Source: a virus
Length of the DNA: 43,462 bases
IMG/VR virus record: IMGVR_UViG_3300013126_000069
Coordinates: 1 to 43,462 of that record
Direction: 5' to 3' (one strand)
Shown: positions 34,849 to 42,104 of the stretch, one piece after another
Layout: each line of letters opens with the position of its first letter
How positions within the stretch are numbered: position 1 is the first letter of the stretch
Translations under genes and position numbers: made by a program
Notes under the pieces: model-generated
The model's database searches: none
What the model saw: only the letters and a program-made list of their open reading frames with translations
What the model was told of the DNA's origin: nothing

Positions 34849-35405
34849 GTACAAGAATAGAAAAAGACTGTAGTTTTCATAGTGCTGTACACTTTAACGA
34901 AAAGTTTTACATCAATAGTTTTAAAACCACATTAAGTATAATGGTTGAAAGTGAAGATATACGTGAACAAAACGTGGCTATGGATAGGCTTGAATATTTC
35001 TTCCATGAAGTATTAAACAATAGTTTGTTTATTGATGAAAATTTAACCGAATTGATAAAAATATATAAGAACGCAGGGATACGTGTTATAACATTGCCTG
35101 AAGATCCATATGACCAAATGATTGGAATGGTTTTATTGCTTAAATTAAACGCAATAATGGAAGGTAAAATGCATATTACTGACCTAAATATAAGTAGTTA
35201 TTTAAGTGATGAAGTAAGATTTACTATTGTAAGTGAAATAGCAGAACATTTGTTTGAAGATAATCAATGGTTTCAACGTAATTCAATAGAAACAGAAAAC
35301 AACATACCTAATGAATCAAAAGTGGTAAAGTTGTTTGAAGACTGTTGGAGCGAATTGGGTTTAAGTTGGAAAGATAAACCAAAAAAAGGTAAAAGTAAAA
35401 CTTGA
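34845..35405 (+). CDS. Conserved phage protein of unknown function
   Basis: This 186-residue protein is coupled to the preceding gene by a 4-bp ATGA overlap. The N-terminal part (CSFHSAVHFNEKFYINSFK, MDRLEYFFHEVLNNSLFI) and the TLPEDPYDQMIGMVLLLKLN segment (about 82-102) look like a mixed alpha/beta fold; the C-terminus is Lys-rich. No catalytic signature is recognised. It lies upstream of the DnaE-like fragment in a cluster of unknowns. Confidence 0.6.
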   Translation: MSTRIEKDCSFHSAVHFNEKFYINSFKTTLSIMVESEDIREQNVAMDRLEYFFHEVLNNSLFIDENLTELIKIYKNAGIRVITLPEDPYDQMIGMVLLLKLNAIMEGKMHITDLNISSYLSDEVRFTIVSEIAEHLFEDNQWFQRNSIETENNIPNESKVVKLFEDCWSELGLSWKDKPKKGKSKT

Positions 35406-35429
35406 CTTTGTGAGAAATTAATGTATACT
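35402..35429 (+). promoter_or_regulatory. Candidate sigma70 promoter (TTGACT-16-TATACT)
   Basis: TTGACT (35402-35407) and TATACT (35424-35429) are separated by 16 bases, each one mismatch from consensus. The -10 box overlaps the first codons of the DnaE-like gene, so this promoter would favour the second in-frame ATG at 35436 or serve downstream genes. Confidence 0.4.
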
Positions 35430-35927
35430 AAAGTGATGTATACTGACAAGTTTGGTCAAATTGTATTAACTGAAGATGACGTTTGTGATATATTTTACAA
35501 TAATCCTAACGCCAAACCAAAATACATATATACTGAAAATTTAATAAAAGATGGTATAGATTTAGAATATTTTCCTAAATTATTAGTATATAAACCAGAT
35601 GTTGAGTATGATAAATTACATCAGAAAGATTATTTTATACCAAAAGAATATGTAAATTTTGACATAGCTAAGTTTGTTTTGGATAGTTGTAGTACAAATA
35701 GTGAATTACAACGTGCTGGCGAAGAACTATTATTATTTCAGCAGCATAATATGTTAGATTTATTAGTTTATTTAAAGTATTTGGTAGATACACTGCGTAA
35801 AAACAATACAGTTTGGGGAGTGGGTCGTGGTAGTAGTGTAGCTAGTTTTGTACTTTATTTGATTGGAGTTCATAAAATTAATTCACTATATTATGACATA
35901 CCGATTACAGAGTTTTTTAAAATATAA
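35421..35927 (+). CDS. DnaE-like (DNA polymerase III alpha) fragment protein
   Basis: This 168-residue free-standing protein has a C-terminal ~60 residues resembling the start of the DnaE palm. YLKYLVDTLRKN is followed by VWGVGRGSSVASFVLYLIGV (131-150) and INSLYYDIPITEFF. The family pattern is GPGRGSAAGSLVAY, then an ITxIDPLxYxLLFERF-type stretch. The downstream PDFD/D-x-D catalytic aspartates and all finger, thumb and PHP regions are absent, so it cannot be a working polymerase. The N-terminal 100 residues are not recognised. T4-like aquatic phages carry comparable short proteins. It might bind DNA or primer ends, or compete with host PolIII. The start could be 35421 or 35436 (second ATG); the upstream gap is 15 bp with a weak ribosome site. 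Confidence 0.65.
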   Translation: MYTKVMYTDKFGQIVLTEDDVCDIFYNNPNAKPKYIYTENLIKDGIDLEYFPKLLVYKPDVEYDKLHQKDYFIPKEYVNFDIAKFVLDSCSTNSELQRAGEELLLFQQHNMLDLLVYLKYLVDTLRKNNTVWGVGRGSSVASFVLYLIGVHKINSLYYDIPITEFFKI

Positions 35928-35930
35928 ATA
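35923..35930 (+). promoter_or_regulatory. T4 late promoter consensus (TATAAATA)
   Basis: A perfect T4 octamer overlaps the stop of the DnaE-like gene and lies 19 bases before the next ATG, with AAAGGAGAT as a strong ribosome site. Confidence 0.7.
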
Positions 35931-35949
35931 AGGTGTAAAGGAGATATGT

Positions 35950-36303
35950 ATGAAACATAAAACAGCATTAGGAAGACAGCTTGATATGGCAGCATTAATT
36001 GCCAAAAATGAAAAAGTTCGTGCTGTAGGTAATATGGGTGTTAACGCAAGAGGTGATCAAATTGACAGCATGGGAAGAATTGTTAAACCTGCCCCACAGC
36101 GTGTTAATGACAACTATACAAAAACTGTAGGTAACAAATCAGCACAGGTGAGAAAGTCAGGACCTGTTATGCCAAAAGAAAAGCTTGAACCTGTTTTTAA
36201 AGAAGAACTTACAGAATACGAAAAAGAGTTACAAGAAGATTTAGAACAAGATGAAGTTGAAATTGAAAAAGTAAAAGGAAAAAGTAGAAAAACTTATGAG
36301 TAA
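35950..36303 (+). CDS. Conserved small phage protein, unknown
   Basis: This 117-residue protein has a helical N-terminus (TALGRQLDMAALIAKNEKVR), then VGNMGVNARGDQIDSMGRIV and a long acidic helical C-terminus (ELTEYEKELQEDLEQDEVEI). The N-terminal pattern is common in T4-like aquatic phages, without an assigned role. It has the strongest ribosome site of the region and its own perfect late motif, so it may be abundant late in infection. Its last 8 bases overlap the GroES-like gene. Confidence 0.65.
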   Translation: MKHKTALGRQLDMAALIAKNEKVRAVGNMGVNARGDQIDSMGRIVKPAPQRVNDNYTKTVGNKSAQVRKSGPVMPKEKLEPVFKEELTEYEKELQEDLEQDEVEIEKVKGKSRKTYE

Positions 36304-36658
36304 TTTAGCATATAGCGCATGGAAAGTTAACAAAATCACTCCATTACATGATAATGTAATTGTTAGTGATATGAATTTTGATGAACGTATTACTAACAAT
36401 GGGTTAGTTATTATCAGTGATGACATGAAAAATTCAGGTATTCGCCCACGTTGGGGCAGAGTATATGCTGTAGGCCCAGAACAAACTGATATATGTGTAG
36501 GACAATATGTATTAGTAAGTCATGGACGTTGGACAAGAGGTATTAAGATTGAAGATAATCAAGGTGAACTTACTGTTCGCCGTGTTGATACTAATGATAT
36601 TTTGTTAGTAAGTGACGAACCTGTTGTTGATGAAACAATGGGTGAAAAAACAAGTTAA
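36296..36658 (+). CDS. GroES-like co-chaperonin, possible gp31 counterpart
   Basis: This 120-residue protein has a GroES-type layout: ITPLHDNVIVSDMNF at the N-terminus, and a mobile-loop-like stretch DERITNNGLVIISDD (about 28-42), comparable with E-x-x-T-x-x-G-L-I/V-I in T4 gp31 and GroES. It continues with RWGRVYAVGPEQTDICVGQY, then VLVSHGRWTRGI and a final TVRRVDTNDILLV strand. T4 gp31 (111 aa) replaces GroES on host GroEL to fold the major capsid protein. The loop and beta-barrel pattern suggest the same role here. The call rests on fold pattern, not on strict identity. It is encoded between small conserved unknowns and overlaps the previous gene by 8 bp. Confidence 0.65.
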   Translation: MSNLAYSAWKVNKITPLHDNVIVSDMNFDERITNNGLVIISDDMKNSGIRPRWGRVYAVGPEQTDICVGQYVLVSHGRWTRGIKIEDNQGELTVRRVDTNDILLVSDEPVVDETMGEKTS

Positions 36659-36668
36659 TGGAACAAAC

Positions 36669-36944
36669 ATGAACTGGTTAAGAAAACTAATCAACTTTAG
36701 AGATAAACAAAATGCTATATCACCTGTAAAGGAACAAGGGGTTCTTGTCTCAAGTTCACCTAGTATTGATAGTCGTGGAATGAATTTTACAGTTTATCGT
36801 GCTGATGGTGGTTATGTCCTTGAAAATCGTGTGTATGATCACACACATGATAGAAGCAACAATAAGTTATATATTATAACAGATGATAAGAATCTTGGTG
36901 AAGAAATCGCTAGAGTTATTACTTTTGAAAGTTTAAGGAGCTAA
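36669..36944 (+). CDS. Small conserved phage protein, unknown
   Basis: This 91-residue protein starts at MNWLRKLINFRDKQN. The earlier in-frame ATG at 36612 would overlap the GroES-like gene by 47 bp and is not preferred. The remainder (MNFTVYRADGGYVLENRVYD, NNKLYIITDDKNLGEEIARV, ITFESLR) is a compact alpha/beta pattern found widely in T4-like aquatic phages, function unknown. It ends 4 bp before the Bax-inhibitor-like gene. Confidence 0.65.
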   Translation: MNWLRKLINFRDKQNAISPVKEQGVLVSSSPSIDSRGMNFTVYRADGGYVLENRVYDHTHDRSNNKLYIITDDKNLGEEIARVITFESLRS

Positions 36945-36948
36945 AATT

Positions 36949-37650
36949 ATGTATACAAATTCTATAACTGAGCAGTTTGAGTACCCTAAATACCGTAGTG
37001 CTAGTGAAATTAATAGTGCTATGGCTGGTGTGTATAAAAACATGGGTTTGGCAGTATTAGTTAGTATGTGTGTAAGTTATTTTGTAGGTACAACGCCTGA
37101 ACTATTACAATTCCTTTTTACTGGTATAACTAAGTGGATTGTAATCTTTTTACCTTTGTTAGCAGTAATCGGTATAGGTTTTGCTTTGGCAAGTAATCCA
37201 CCTAAGCCAATCGCAATGGGGTTATTATTAGGATTCGCAGCATTAATGGGTTTAAGTTTTGCTACTATTTTTGCTGTATATCAAATGGGTAGTATTTTCA
37301 CAGCATTTATGAGTGCTGGTATTTTATTTGGAGTTATGAGTTTTTATGGATACTTCACTAAAAAAAGCTTGGATAGTATCGGAAAGTTTATGTTTATTGG
37401 TCTTATCAGTATTGTTCTTGCCAGTATTGTCAACATTTTCATTGGTAGTAGTGTATTCAGCATGGTTATTAGCAGTCTTGCTATCATTATCTTTATGGGA
37501 CTAACTGCTTATGATACTCAAAAAATTCGTGAAATGATTATGGAAAACAATGATAGTGATGTGGAAGTCCAAGGAGCATTGACATTATATCTAGATTTCA
37601 TTAATATATTTCTTTCTTTACTACAACTATTTGGTGACAAAAAAGAATGA
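36949..37650 (+). CDS. Bax inhibitor-1 (TMBIM/YetJ) family membrane protein
   Basis: This 233-residue integral membrane protein has about seven predicted hydrophobic segments (roughly 30-46, 63-82, 87-109, 113-135, 144-166, 168-188 and 209-228). The family signature is AYDTQKIREM (187-196) followed by ALTLYLDFINIFLSLLQLFG (210-229). D189 and D216 fit the pair of aspartates that gate the pH-sensitive calcium leak in bacterial YetJ, by pattern. The N-terminal ~25 residues are cytosolic. Bacterial members are YccA/YbhL/YetJ-like; E. coli YccA modulates the FtsH protease. In a phage it may protect membrane integrity, modulate FtsH-like proteolysis or delay lysis. AAGGAG precedes the ATG and its stop overlaps gp44 (ATGA). 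Confidence 0.85.
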   Translation: MYTNSITEQFEYPKYRSASEINSAMAGVYKNMGLAVLVSMCVSYFVGTTPELLQFLFTGITKWIVIFLPLLAVIGIGFALASNPPKPIAMGLLLGFAALMGLSFATIFAVYQMGSIFTAFMSAGILFGVMSFYGYFTKKSLDSIGKFMFIGLISIVLASIVNIFIGSSVFSMVISSLAIIIFMGLTAYDTQKIREMIMENNDSDVEVQGALTLYLDFINIFLSLLQLFGDKKE

Positions 37651-38570
37651 AAAATAAATTATGGGTAGAAAAATATCGTCCTAACTCTATAGACGAGTAT
37701 GTTTTTGTTGACAATAATCAAAAACAACAAGTAACAAGTTGGATTGTTGATGAAATGATTCCGCACTTATTACTAAGTGGTGAACCAGGTACTGGTAAAA
37801 CTACATTAGCAAAAGTGTTAATAAAAGAACTTGGTATTGACGAATACGATGTGCTTGAAATAAACGCATCACGTGAAAACAGTGTTGAAAATGTTAGAAC
37901 CAAAATTAAAGGTTTTGTTGAAACAATGCCTTTTGGTAAATTCAAGATCGTATTGTTAGATGAGGCAGATTATCTATCACGTGATGCCCAAGCTACATTG
38001 CGTAGTGACATGGAAACATATGCTGATACGGCTAGATTCATATTAACATGTAATTATGAATACAAAATTATTCCAGCATTAAAATCACGCTGTCATCAAT
38101 TTCACATAGCAAAAACAGACATTACTGAATTTACAGCACGTGCAGCCACTGTGTTAGTCGCTGAAAATATTGATTTTGATTTGGATGTATTAGATAATTA
38201 TATTCGTGGAACATACCCTGATTTACGTAAATGTTTAAATCAATTACAAGTCAATTCAACCACTGGTAAACTAATTTCTACTAATACGTCTACTAGTGAT
38301 GAAAATGATACATTAGTTGAAGCAGTAAAACTTTTCAAAGCTGGAAAAATTATTGAAGGCAGACAGCAAGTATTACAATATATCAGTTTGTATCCTACAC
38401 GTATTGAAGACATTTATCGTTGGATGTATAACAATTTAGAATTGTGGGGTCCAACAAATGAAAAACGTGATGCTAGTATATTGATTATACGTAATGGTTT
38501 GGCTAACTTGTCACTAGTGGGTATTCCTGAAATTAATGTAGCAGCAACATTAGTTGAATTAACCAACTAA
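37647..38570 (+). CDS. 44: Sliding-clamp loader large subunit gp44
   Basis: This 307-residue AAA+ ATPase is close to T4 gp44 (319 aa). Motifs in order are WVEKYRP at 6-12, Walker A GEPGTGKTT at 45-53, Walker B VLLDEAD at 102-108, sensor 1 TCN at 134-136 and the SRC arginine-finger motif at 147-149. The C-terminal collar region includes TYPDLRKCLNQLQVN. With gp62 it loads the gp45 clamp onto primer-template DNA; neither gp45 nor gp62 is seen in this window. It overlaps the BI-1 gene by 4 bp, so a replication gene sits inside an operon with membrane and chaperone genes. Confidence 0.93.
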   Translation: MKNKLWVEKYRPNSIDEYVFVDNNQKQQVTSWIVDEMIPHLLLSGEPGTGKTTLAKVLIKELGIDEYDVLEINASRENSVENVRTKIKGFVETMPFGKFKIVLLDEADYLSRDAQATLRSDMETYADTARFILTCNYEYKIIPALKSRCHQFHIAKTDITEFTARAATVLVAENIDFDLDVLDNYIRGTYPDLRKCLNQLQVNSTTGKLISTNTSTSDENDTLVEAVKLFKAGKIIEGRQQVLQYISLYPTRIEDIYRWMYNNLELWGPTNEKRDASILIIRNGLANLSLVGIPEINVAATLVELTN

Positions 38571-38573
38571 ATA
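38566..38573 (+). promoter_or_regulatory. T4-type late promoter motif (ACTAAATA)
   Basis: ACTAAATA overlaps the gp44 stop codon and lies 18 bases before the next ATG, with AGGAAAAA as ribosome site. Confidence 0.55.
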
Positions 38574-38591
38574 CTATTTTAGGAAAAACAA

Positions 38592-39053
38592 ATGTTTAAA
38601 ACCATTATGTATGTACATAATTACACTATGTATCAAATGGAATATCATGATAGTATTGCTGGACACGGATTGTCAGATGATTTTAGTTTAAGTTATGTAT
38701 TTGTGATTAGCGACACTGATGTAAGTAATGTTTATACTATTGATAATTTATTTGAAGGTAATCCAGGATCGGCAACAGAACCACATTACAAAATCATAGC
38801 TAATGATACCTATTCAGCAAACTTTAGGTTTGAGAAAAAAGACATTACAGAAACAGTTGGACAAGGCACAGTGACATTAACACCCAGTGGATTAACTATT
38901 GATCGTGGTGACTTACCCGAACAAATTATTGCTATGACTGTAAACTATGATGATAAAGAATTTGTACAACATAGTAATGGAAATACTTGTTTTATTCCAT
39001 ATAATATCTTAAATAACAACATAATTTACGTAAGATTTGAGAGCAGAACCTAA
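38592..39053 (+). CDS. Protein of unknown function
   Basis: This 153-residue acidic beta-rich protein (FSLSYVFVISDTDVSNVYTI, IIAMTVNYDDKEFVQHSNGN, a C-terminal NNNIIYVRFESRT strand) has no recognised family, membrane segment or metal motif. It has its own late motif and ribosome site, and its stop overlaps the next start (TAATG). It is presumably a late protein; a minor virion or fibre-accessory role is only a guess. Confidence 0.5.
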   Translation: MFKTIMYVHNYTMYQMEYHDSIAGHGLSDDFSLSYVFVISDTDVSNVYTIDNLFEGNPGSATEPHYKIIANDTYSANFRFEKKDITETVGQGTVTLTPSGLTIDRGDLPEQIIAMTVNYDDKEFVQHSNGNTCFIPYNILNNNIIYVRFESRT

Positions 39054-39325
39054 TGCGATATTTATTAATTACATTTATCCGTAAACCAAACGGGCAAATT
39101 GATGAATTAGTTAGTGTAAGTAAAAAGATTAAACAAACTGACTTACAAAGTTGTAATGTAATTTTAGACTATGCTGAAAATAAGATAATGAAGTGTGTTA
39201 TTGAAGGCAAAAAACAAGACACAGATTGGGTGCGAATGAATACCTATTATAAAAAAGTATATCCAAAATTAATTGAGCAATTGGAAAAAGAAGCTGTTAT
39301 AGATGCCAAGGTTAGTAATGGATGA
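39053..39325 (+). CDS. Small conserved phage protein, unknown
   Basis: This 90-residue protein is translationally coupled to the previous gene by a TAATG overlap. The sequence MRYLLITFIRKPNGQIDELV, then ILDYAENKIMKCVIEGK and TDWVRMNTYYKKVYPKLIEQ is a familiar alpha/beta pattern in T4-like aquatic phages. No function is assigned. It overlaps the oxygenase start by 8 bp. Confidence 0.65.
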   Translation: MRYLLITFIRKPNGQIDELVSVSKKIKQTDLQSCNVILDYAENKIMKCVIEGKKQDTDWVRMNTYYKKVYPKLIEQLEKEAVIDAKVSNG

Positions 39326-40217
39326 GATTGAAGAAAAAAAGTTACGTGAAATCTTAAATAATGAAAAAGTATTCATAGATAGTATTAATTATAGTGACGA
39401 GCCTGTTATTCAGTCAATTGATACATTGAATGGATATTTACTATATAATGTTCCTGAAGATATATTAAAAAAACTAGGAACACAACTTGAGAAAATAAAC
39501 ATATCTAATAATTCAACAAACTATTTAGGTAATTATAATGAAGATAAATCATACACTGCAGGTAATGTAGTTACATTTCAAAATAAAAACTATATATGTG
39601 TTGCTAATACACCTATTAAAAATAAACCAACAGACACTAATTTTTGGCAGTTGGATACCAACCAAAATCCTAAAAATATGGGTAATATACATTATTCATT
39701 AGCAGGACACATTAAGAATCAATATTCCCTTTATTTGGATAAAGAACTAGAAGATTATATTTTCTATCTTTGTAATAAGTACTTTGAAAAATATCCCAAT
39801 TTTGTTTTTAGTATTTTTAAGCATAATGCGATTGAGGAAAATACAAATTTAAATTTAAAAATTTACGCATTATGGGCAAATTTTATGAAAAAACATGAAT
39901 TTAATCCGATTCATTCTCATTCAGGTCGATTAAGTTTTGTTATTTGGTATAAAATTCCTTATTCTATTGAAGATGAAATTAGACATGGGCCATGTAAAAG
40001 AGTGGATGATAGTAACTATACTGCTAATTTTCAATTCGTACATCCAGCAACTGATGAATCAGGGATAGGATTTACTAATCTTAGAGTAGACAAGGCTTAT
40101 GAAGGTAAAATTATTTTGTTCCCCTCCTACTTATGTCATACTGTTTATCCATTTTATACTTCAGATGAATATAGAGTTAGTGTAGCAGGTAATATAAAAT
40201 ATGTAAACGGGGCATAA
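39318..40217 (+). CDS. 2OG-Fe(II) oxygenase-like protein with inserted binding module
   Basis: This 299-residue protein has a C-terminal half of the phage 2OG-Fe(II) oxygenase type. The His-rich HSHSG (199-203) precedes LSFVIWYKIP; the distal iron-binding His is H274 in FPSYLCHTVYPF and the 2OG-binding Arg is about R286 in EYRVSVAGNIKY. Which of H199/H201 is the first ligand, and its acidic partner, is not clear. Residues about 69-114 (NYLGNYNEDKSYTAGN, KNYICVANT, FWQLDTNQ) are a CBM5/12-like module closely similar to that inserted in gp14. It interrupts the usual N-terminal region. The enzyme probably hydroxylates a protein or small molecule, substrate unknown. ATG 39318 has AAGG upstream; ATG 39303 is an alternative adding five residues. 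It converges on PhoH through a hairpin. Confidence 0.75.
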   Translation: MDEIEEKKLREILNNEKVFIDSINYSDEPVIQSIDTLNGYLLYNVPEDILKKLGTQLEKINISNNSTNYLGNYNEDKSYTAGNVVTFQNKNYICVANTPIKNKPTDTNFWQLDTNQNPKNMGNIHYSLAGHIKNQYSLYLDKELEDYIFYLCNKYFEKYPNFVFSIFKHNAIEENTNLNLKIYALWANFMKKHEFNPIHSHSGRLSFVIWYKIPYSIEDEIRHGPCKRVDDSNYTANFQFVHPATDESGIGFTNLRVDKAYEGKIILFPSYLCHTVYPFYTSDEYRVSVAGNIKYVNGA

Positions 40218-40226
40218 CCCCGTTTA
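40204..40226. terminator. Bidirectional hairpin between oxygenase and PhoH
   Basis: A 9-bp stem (TAAACGGGG/CCCCGTTTA) has a CATAA loop that contains the oxygenase stop codon. It ends 4 bases before the PhoH stop on the other strand. No long T-run follows. It is very similar in style to the hairpin at 4009-4031. Confidence 0.65.
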
Positions 40227-40229
40227 GTA

Positions 40230-41009
40230 TCAGCCGTAAAGTTTTAGTACATGTTCAATTATAGTATGTCTTTTAATATCAGAACTGTCAAATTGACAGC
40301 TTGCCATACCAGGAACACTACGTGCTTGTAACTTATGTACCAAATCTAATAAGCCATTTTGTGCTATACGTCTATCTGTTTGCTCAATATCTCCTGTAAT
40401 AACAATTTTACTATCAAAACCAATCCTTGTTAATAACATTTTGTATTGACTAGGAGTAGCGTTTTGGCCTTCATCTAAGATAATCCAACTATTCTTAAAT
40501 GTACGACCTCTACAAAATGCCAATGGAGTAATTTCAATAATTTGTTCTTCAAACATGTGTTTAATATCTTTTGAGCTATAATACTCACGTAGTATATCAA
40601 GCAATGGTCTTACCCATGGTTCCATTTTTTCATGTAGATCGCCAGGTAAAAACCCATGTTTTTCATCATCAACTGTGACTGCTGGTCTGGTAAGGACAAT
40701 TTTATCACAATTCCGTTCTCTCAATTGCTTTATAGCAATAAGCATAGCCAAGTAAGTTTTACCAGTGCCCGCAGGTCCTGATACGACCACTATATCCTTT
40801 TCTGGGTCGTTTAAATAGTCTAGGTAAACTTGTTGATTATCGCTTAATGCGTTTACAGTAACAGGTCGTCTATTGTTAACATTATAGTTTGCTACGTTGA
40901 AATCTATGGTTTTAGATTCATTCATATAGAACGTATTACTTTCATTGAGTTGTTGAATGTTGCTTCTAGTGTCTTTACTACGTAATGCTCCAGTCTTTCT
41001 TTTACTCAA
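40230..41009 (-). CDS. phoH: PhoH-like ATPase
   Basis: This 259-residue protein has Walker A GPAGTGKT at 78-85, a KIVLTRPAV...GFLPGDLHEKMEPWVRP segment (103-135) typical of PhoH, Walker B IILDEGQN at 176-183 and TGD at 205-207. PhoH proteins are P-loop ATPases linked to helicase/ribonuclease-type activity. They are very common in aquatic phages, not only phosphate-responsive ones. The start is read as TTG 41009, supported by AGGGAG about 7 bases upstream and by the basic N-terminus SKRKTGALRSKDTR. The frame remains open to 41393, but the upstream part lies across the promoter region and the opposing gene and contains no PhoH sequence. It is the only minus-strand gene in its neighbourhood. Confidence 0.88.
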   Translation of the reverse strand: MSKRKTGALRSKDTRSNIQQLNESNTFYMNESKTIDFNVANYNVNNRRPVTVNALSDNQQVYLDYLNDPEKDIVVVSGPAGTGKTYLAMLIAIKQLRERNCDKIVLTRPAVTVDDEKHGFLPGDLHEKMEPWVRPLLDILREYYSSKDIKHMFEEQIIEITPLAFCRGRTFKNSWIILDEGQNATPSQYKMLLTRIGFDSKIVITGDIEQTDRRIAQNGLLDLVHKLQARSVPGMASCQFDSSDIKRHTIIEHVLKLYG

Positions 41010-41033
41010 ATTTATTCTCCCTTGTTTTGGATC

Positions 41034-41049
41034 TGAGATATTAATCTCA
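41034..41049 (-). repeat. Inverted repeat in the phoH leader
   Basis: TGAGAT and ATCTCA form a perfect 6-bp inverted repeat with a 4-base spacer, 25 bases upstream of the phoH TTG start. It could be an operator or mRNA hairpin. A TATAAT hexamer on the minus strand at 41089-41094 may be the -10 element; no good -35 is visible. Confidence 0.35.
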
Positions 41050-41107
41050 AATTTATTTAAGGAAAAACAATTAATAAATGTTATACACATTATAAGTAAA
41101 GATAATA

Positions 41108-41115
41108 GATAAATA
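41108..41115 (+). promoter_or_regulatory. T4-type late promoter motif (GATAAATA)
   Basis: GATAAATA lies 18 bases before the ATG at 41134, with AGAGGAA in the leader. It starts the pair of beta-helix genes, divergent from phoH. Confidence 0.65.
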
Positions 41116-41133
41116 TTAAGCTCAGAGGAAAGA

Positions 41134-42093
41134 ATGAACAACGTAAAAGATTTTGGTGCTGTAGGCAATGGTAGTACCGATGATACAACATCTATTCGTG
41201 ATGCTATAGCATATACTAAAGCACAAGGCGGTGGACAAATATATTTTCCACCTGGAGTATACAAAGTAACTGATACAATTACAATTGATAGCGCAGTAGG
41301 TGTGGTTGGCGCAGGGTCTAATTGTTTGAGTATTGAAGAAAATGGAACATATAGTAATGTTACTTCTGTGATAGCATGGTATGGCACCAGCACTGTATTA
41401 TTTGATTATGTTGGTCGTATGGATGGAGTAGTATTTTCTAATATAGCGTTGGACGGTAGAAACGTTGGGACCATAGCAATACGTTTAGATAGAGTTCGTA
41501 ATAGTTATTTTCAAAGTATACAAATACATAGATTTACACAATTTGGTGTTGATATGAATCCCCAACCACAAGCAGGAGTAACTAATGACAACTGTATGTT
41601 TAACAACTTTCAATCATTGGTTATTTGGGCAGCACAAGTTGAGGGCTCAAGTTGTTTAAGATTAGATGGCAACGCACTAGATAAAAATAATATTAGTGCG
41701 GGAGCTGGTAACACTTGTCACAATACATTTACTAATACGCAACTTTGGACTGTAATGAAAAATTACAATTTACAAATGTTAGATTGCGATAACAATAATT
41801 TTACAATGCTATATTGTTTTAGAACAGATTTAACCACTAAACACATATATTTTGGTTATAACCCTGATTATTATAATCAAACATTATATCCAGGTCATGG
41901 AGTATGTCGTAGTAATTATTTTTACCATACACAGGGATCAGTATATGCTACAGCAGGGCCTGACAAGACCGCGCCTGAAATGAAGAATTATGTATATGGA
42001 TACGATACAGCTAATGGTCAAAAACTTCCTGTTACTATTAACAATTCTAAAGTGGTTGTTGTCTTATTAGATACATCTATAAATACTTTATAA
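41134..42093 (+). CDS. Pectate-lyase-like beta-helix protein, copy 1
   Basis: This 319-residue protein opens with the pectate lyase 3 / GH28-type N-terminal pattern: NVKDFGAVGNGSTDDTTSI, then AIAYTKAQGGGQIYFPPGVY and a KVTDTITID strand. Repeated short strands with NN-type turns follow (NNFQSLVIW, CDNNNFTMLY), as in right-handed beta-helices. This fold is used in phage tailspikes that bind or cleave surface polysaccharide. There is no head-binding domain and no signal peptide, so it could attach through another protein or act as a decoration. The active residues cannot be assigned. It is paralogous to the next gene over its whole length. Confidence 0.75.
   Translation: MNNVKDFGAVGNGSTDDTTSIRDAIAYTKAQGGGQIYFPPGVYKVTDTITIDSAVGVVGAGSNCLSIEENGTYSNVTSVIAWYGTSTVLFDYVGRMDGVVFSNIALDGRNVGTIAIRLDRVRNSYFQSIQIHRFTQFGVDMNPQPQAGVTNDNCMFNNFQSLVIWAAQVEGSSCLRLDGNALDKNNISAGAGNTCHNTFTNTQLWTVMKNYNLQMLDCDNNNFTMLYCFRTDLTTKHIYFGYNPDYYNQTLYPGHGVCRSNYFYHTQGSVYATAGPDKTAPEMKNYVYGYDTANGQKLPVTINNSKVVVVLLDTSINTL
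42078..42085 (+). promoter_or_regulatory. T4 late promoter consensus (TATAAATA)
   Basis: A perfect octamer lies within the last codons of the first beta-helix gene, 19 bases before the GTG start of the second. The two copies can therefore be expressed independently. Confidence 0.6.
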
Positions 42094-42104
42094 GGGGTAA
42101 TATT

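Noticed and set aside
41010-41393. N-terminal extension of the PhoH frame
   Set aside because: It runs through the divergent promoter region and antisense to the beta-helix gene, and encodes no PhoH-like sequence.
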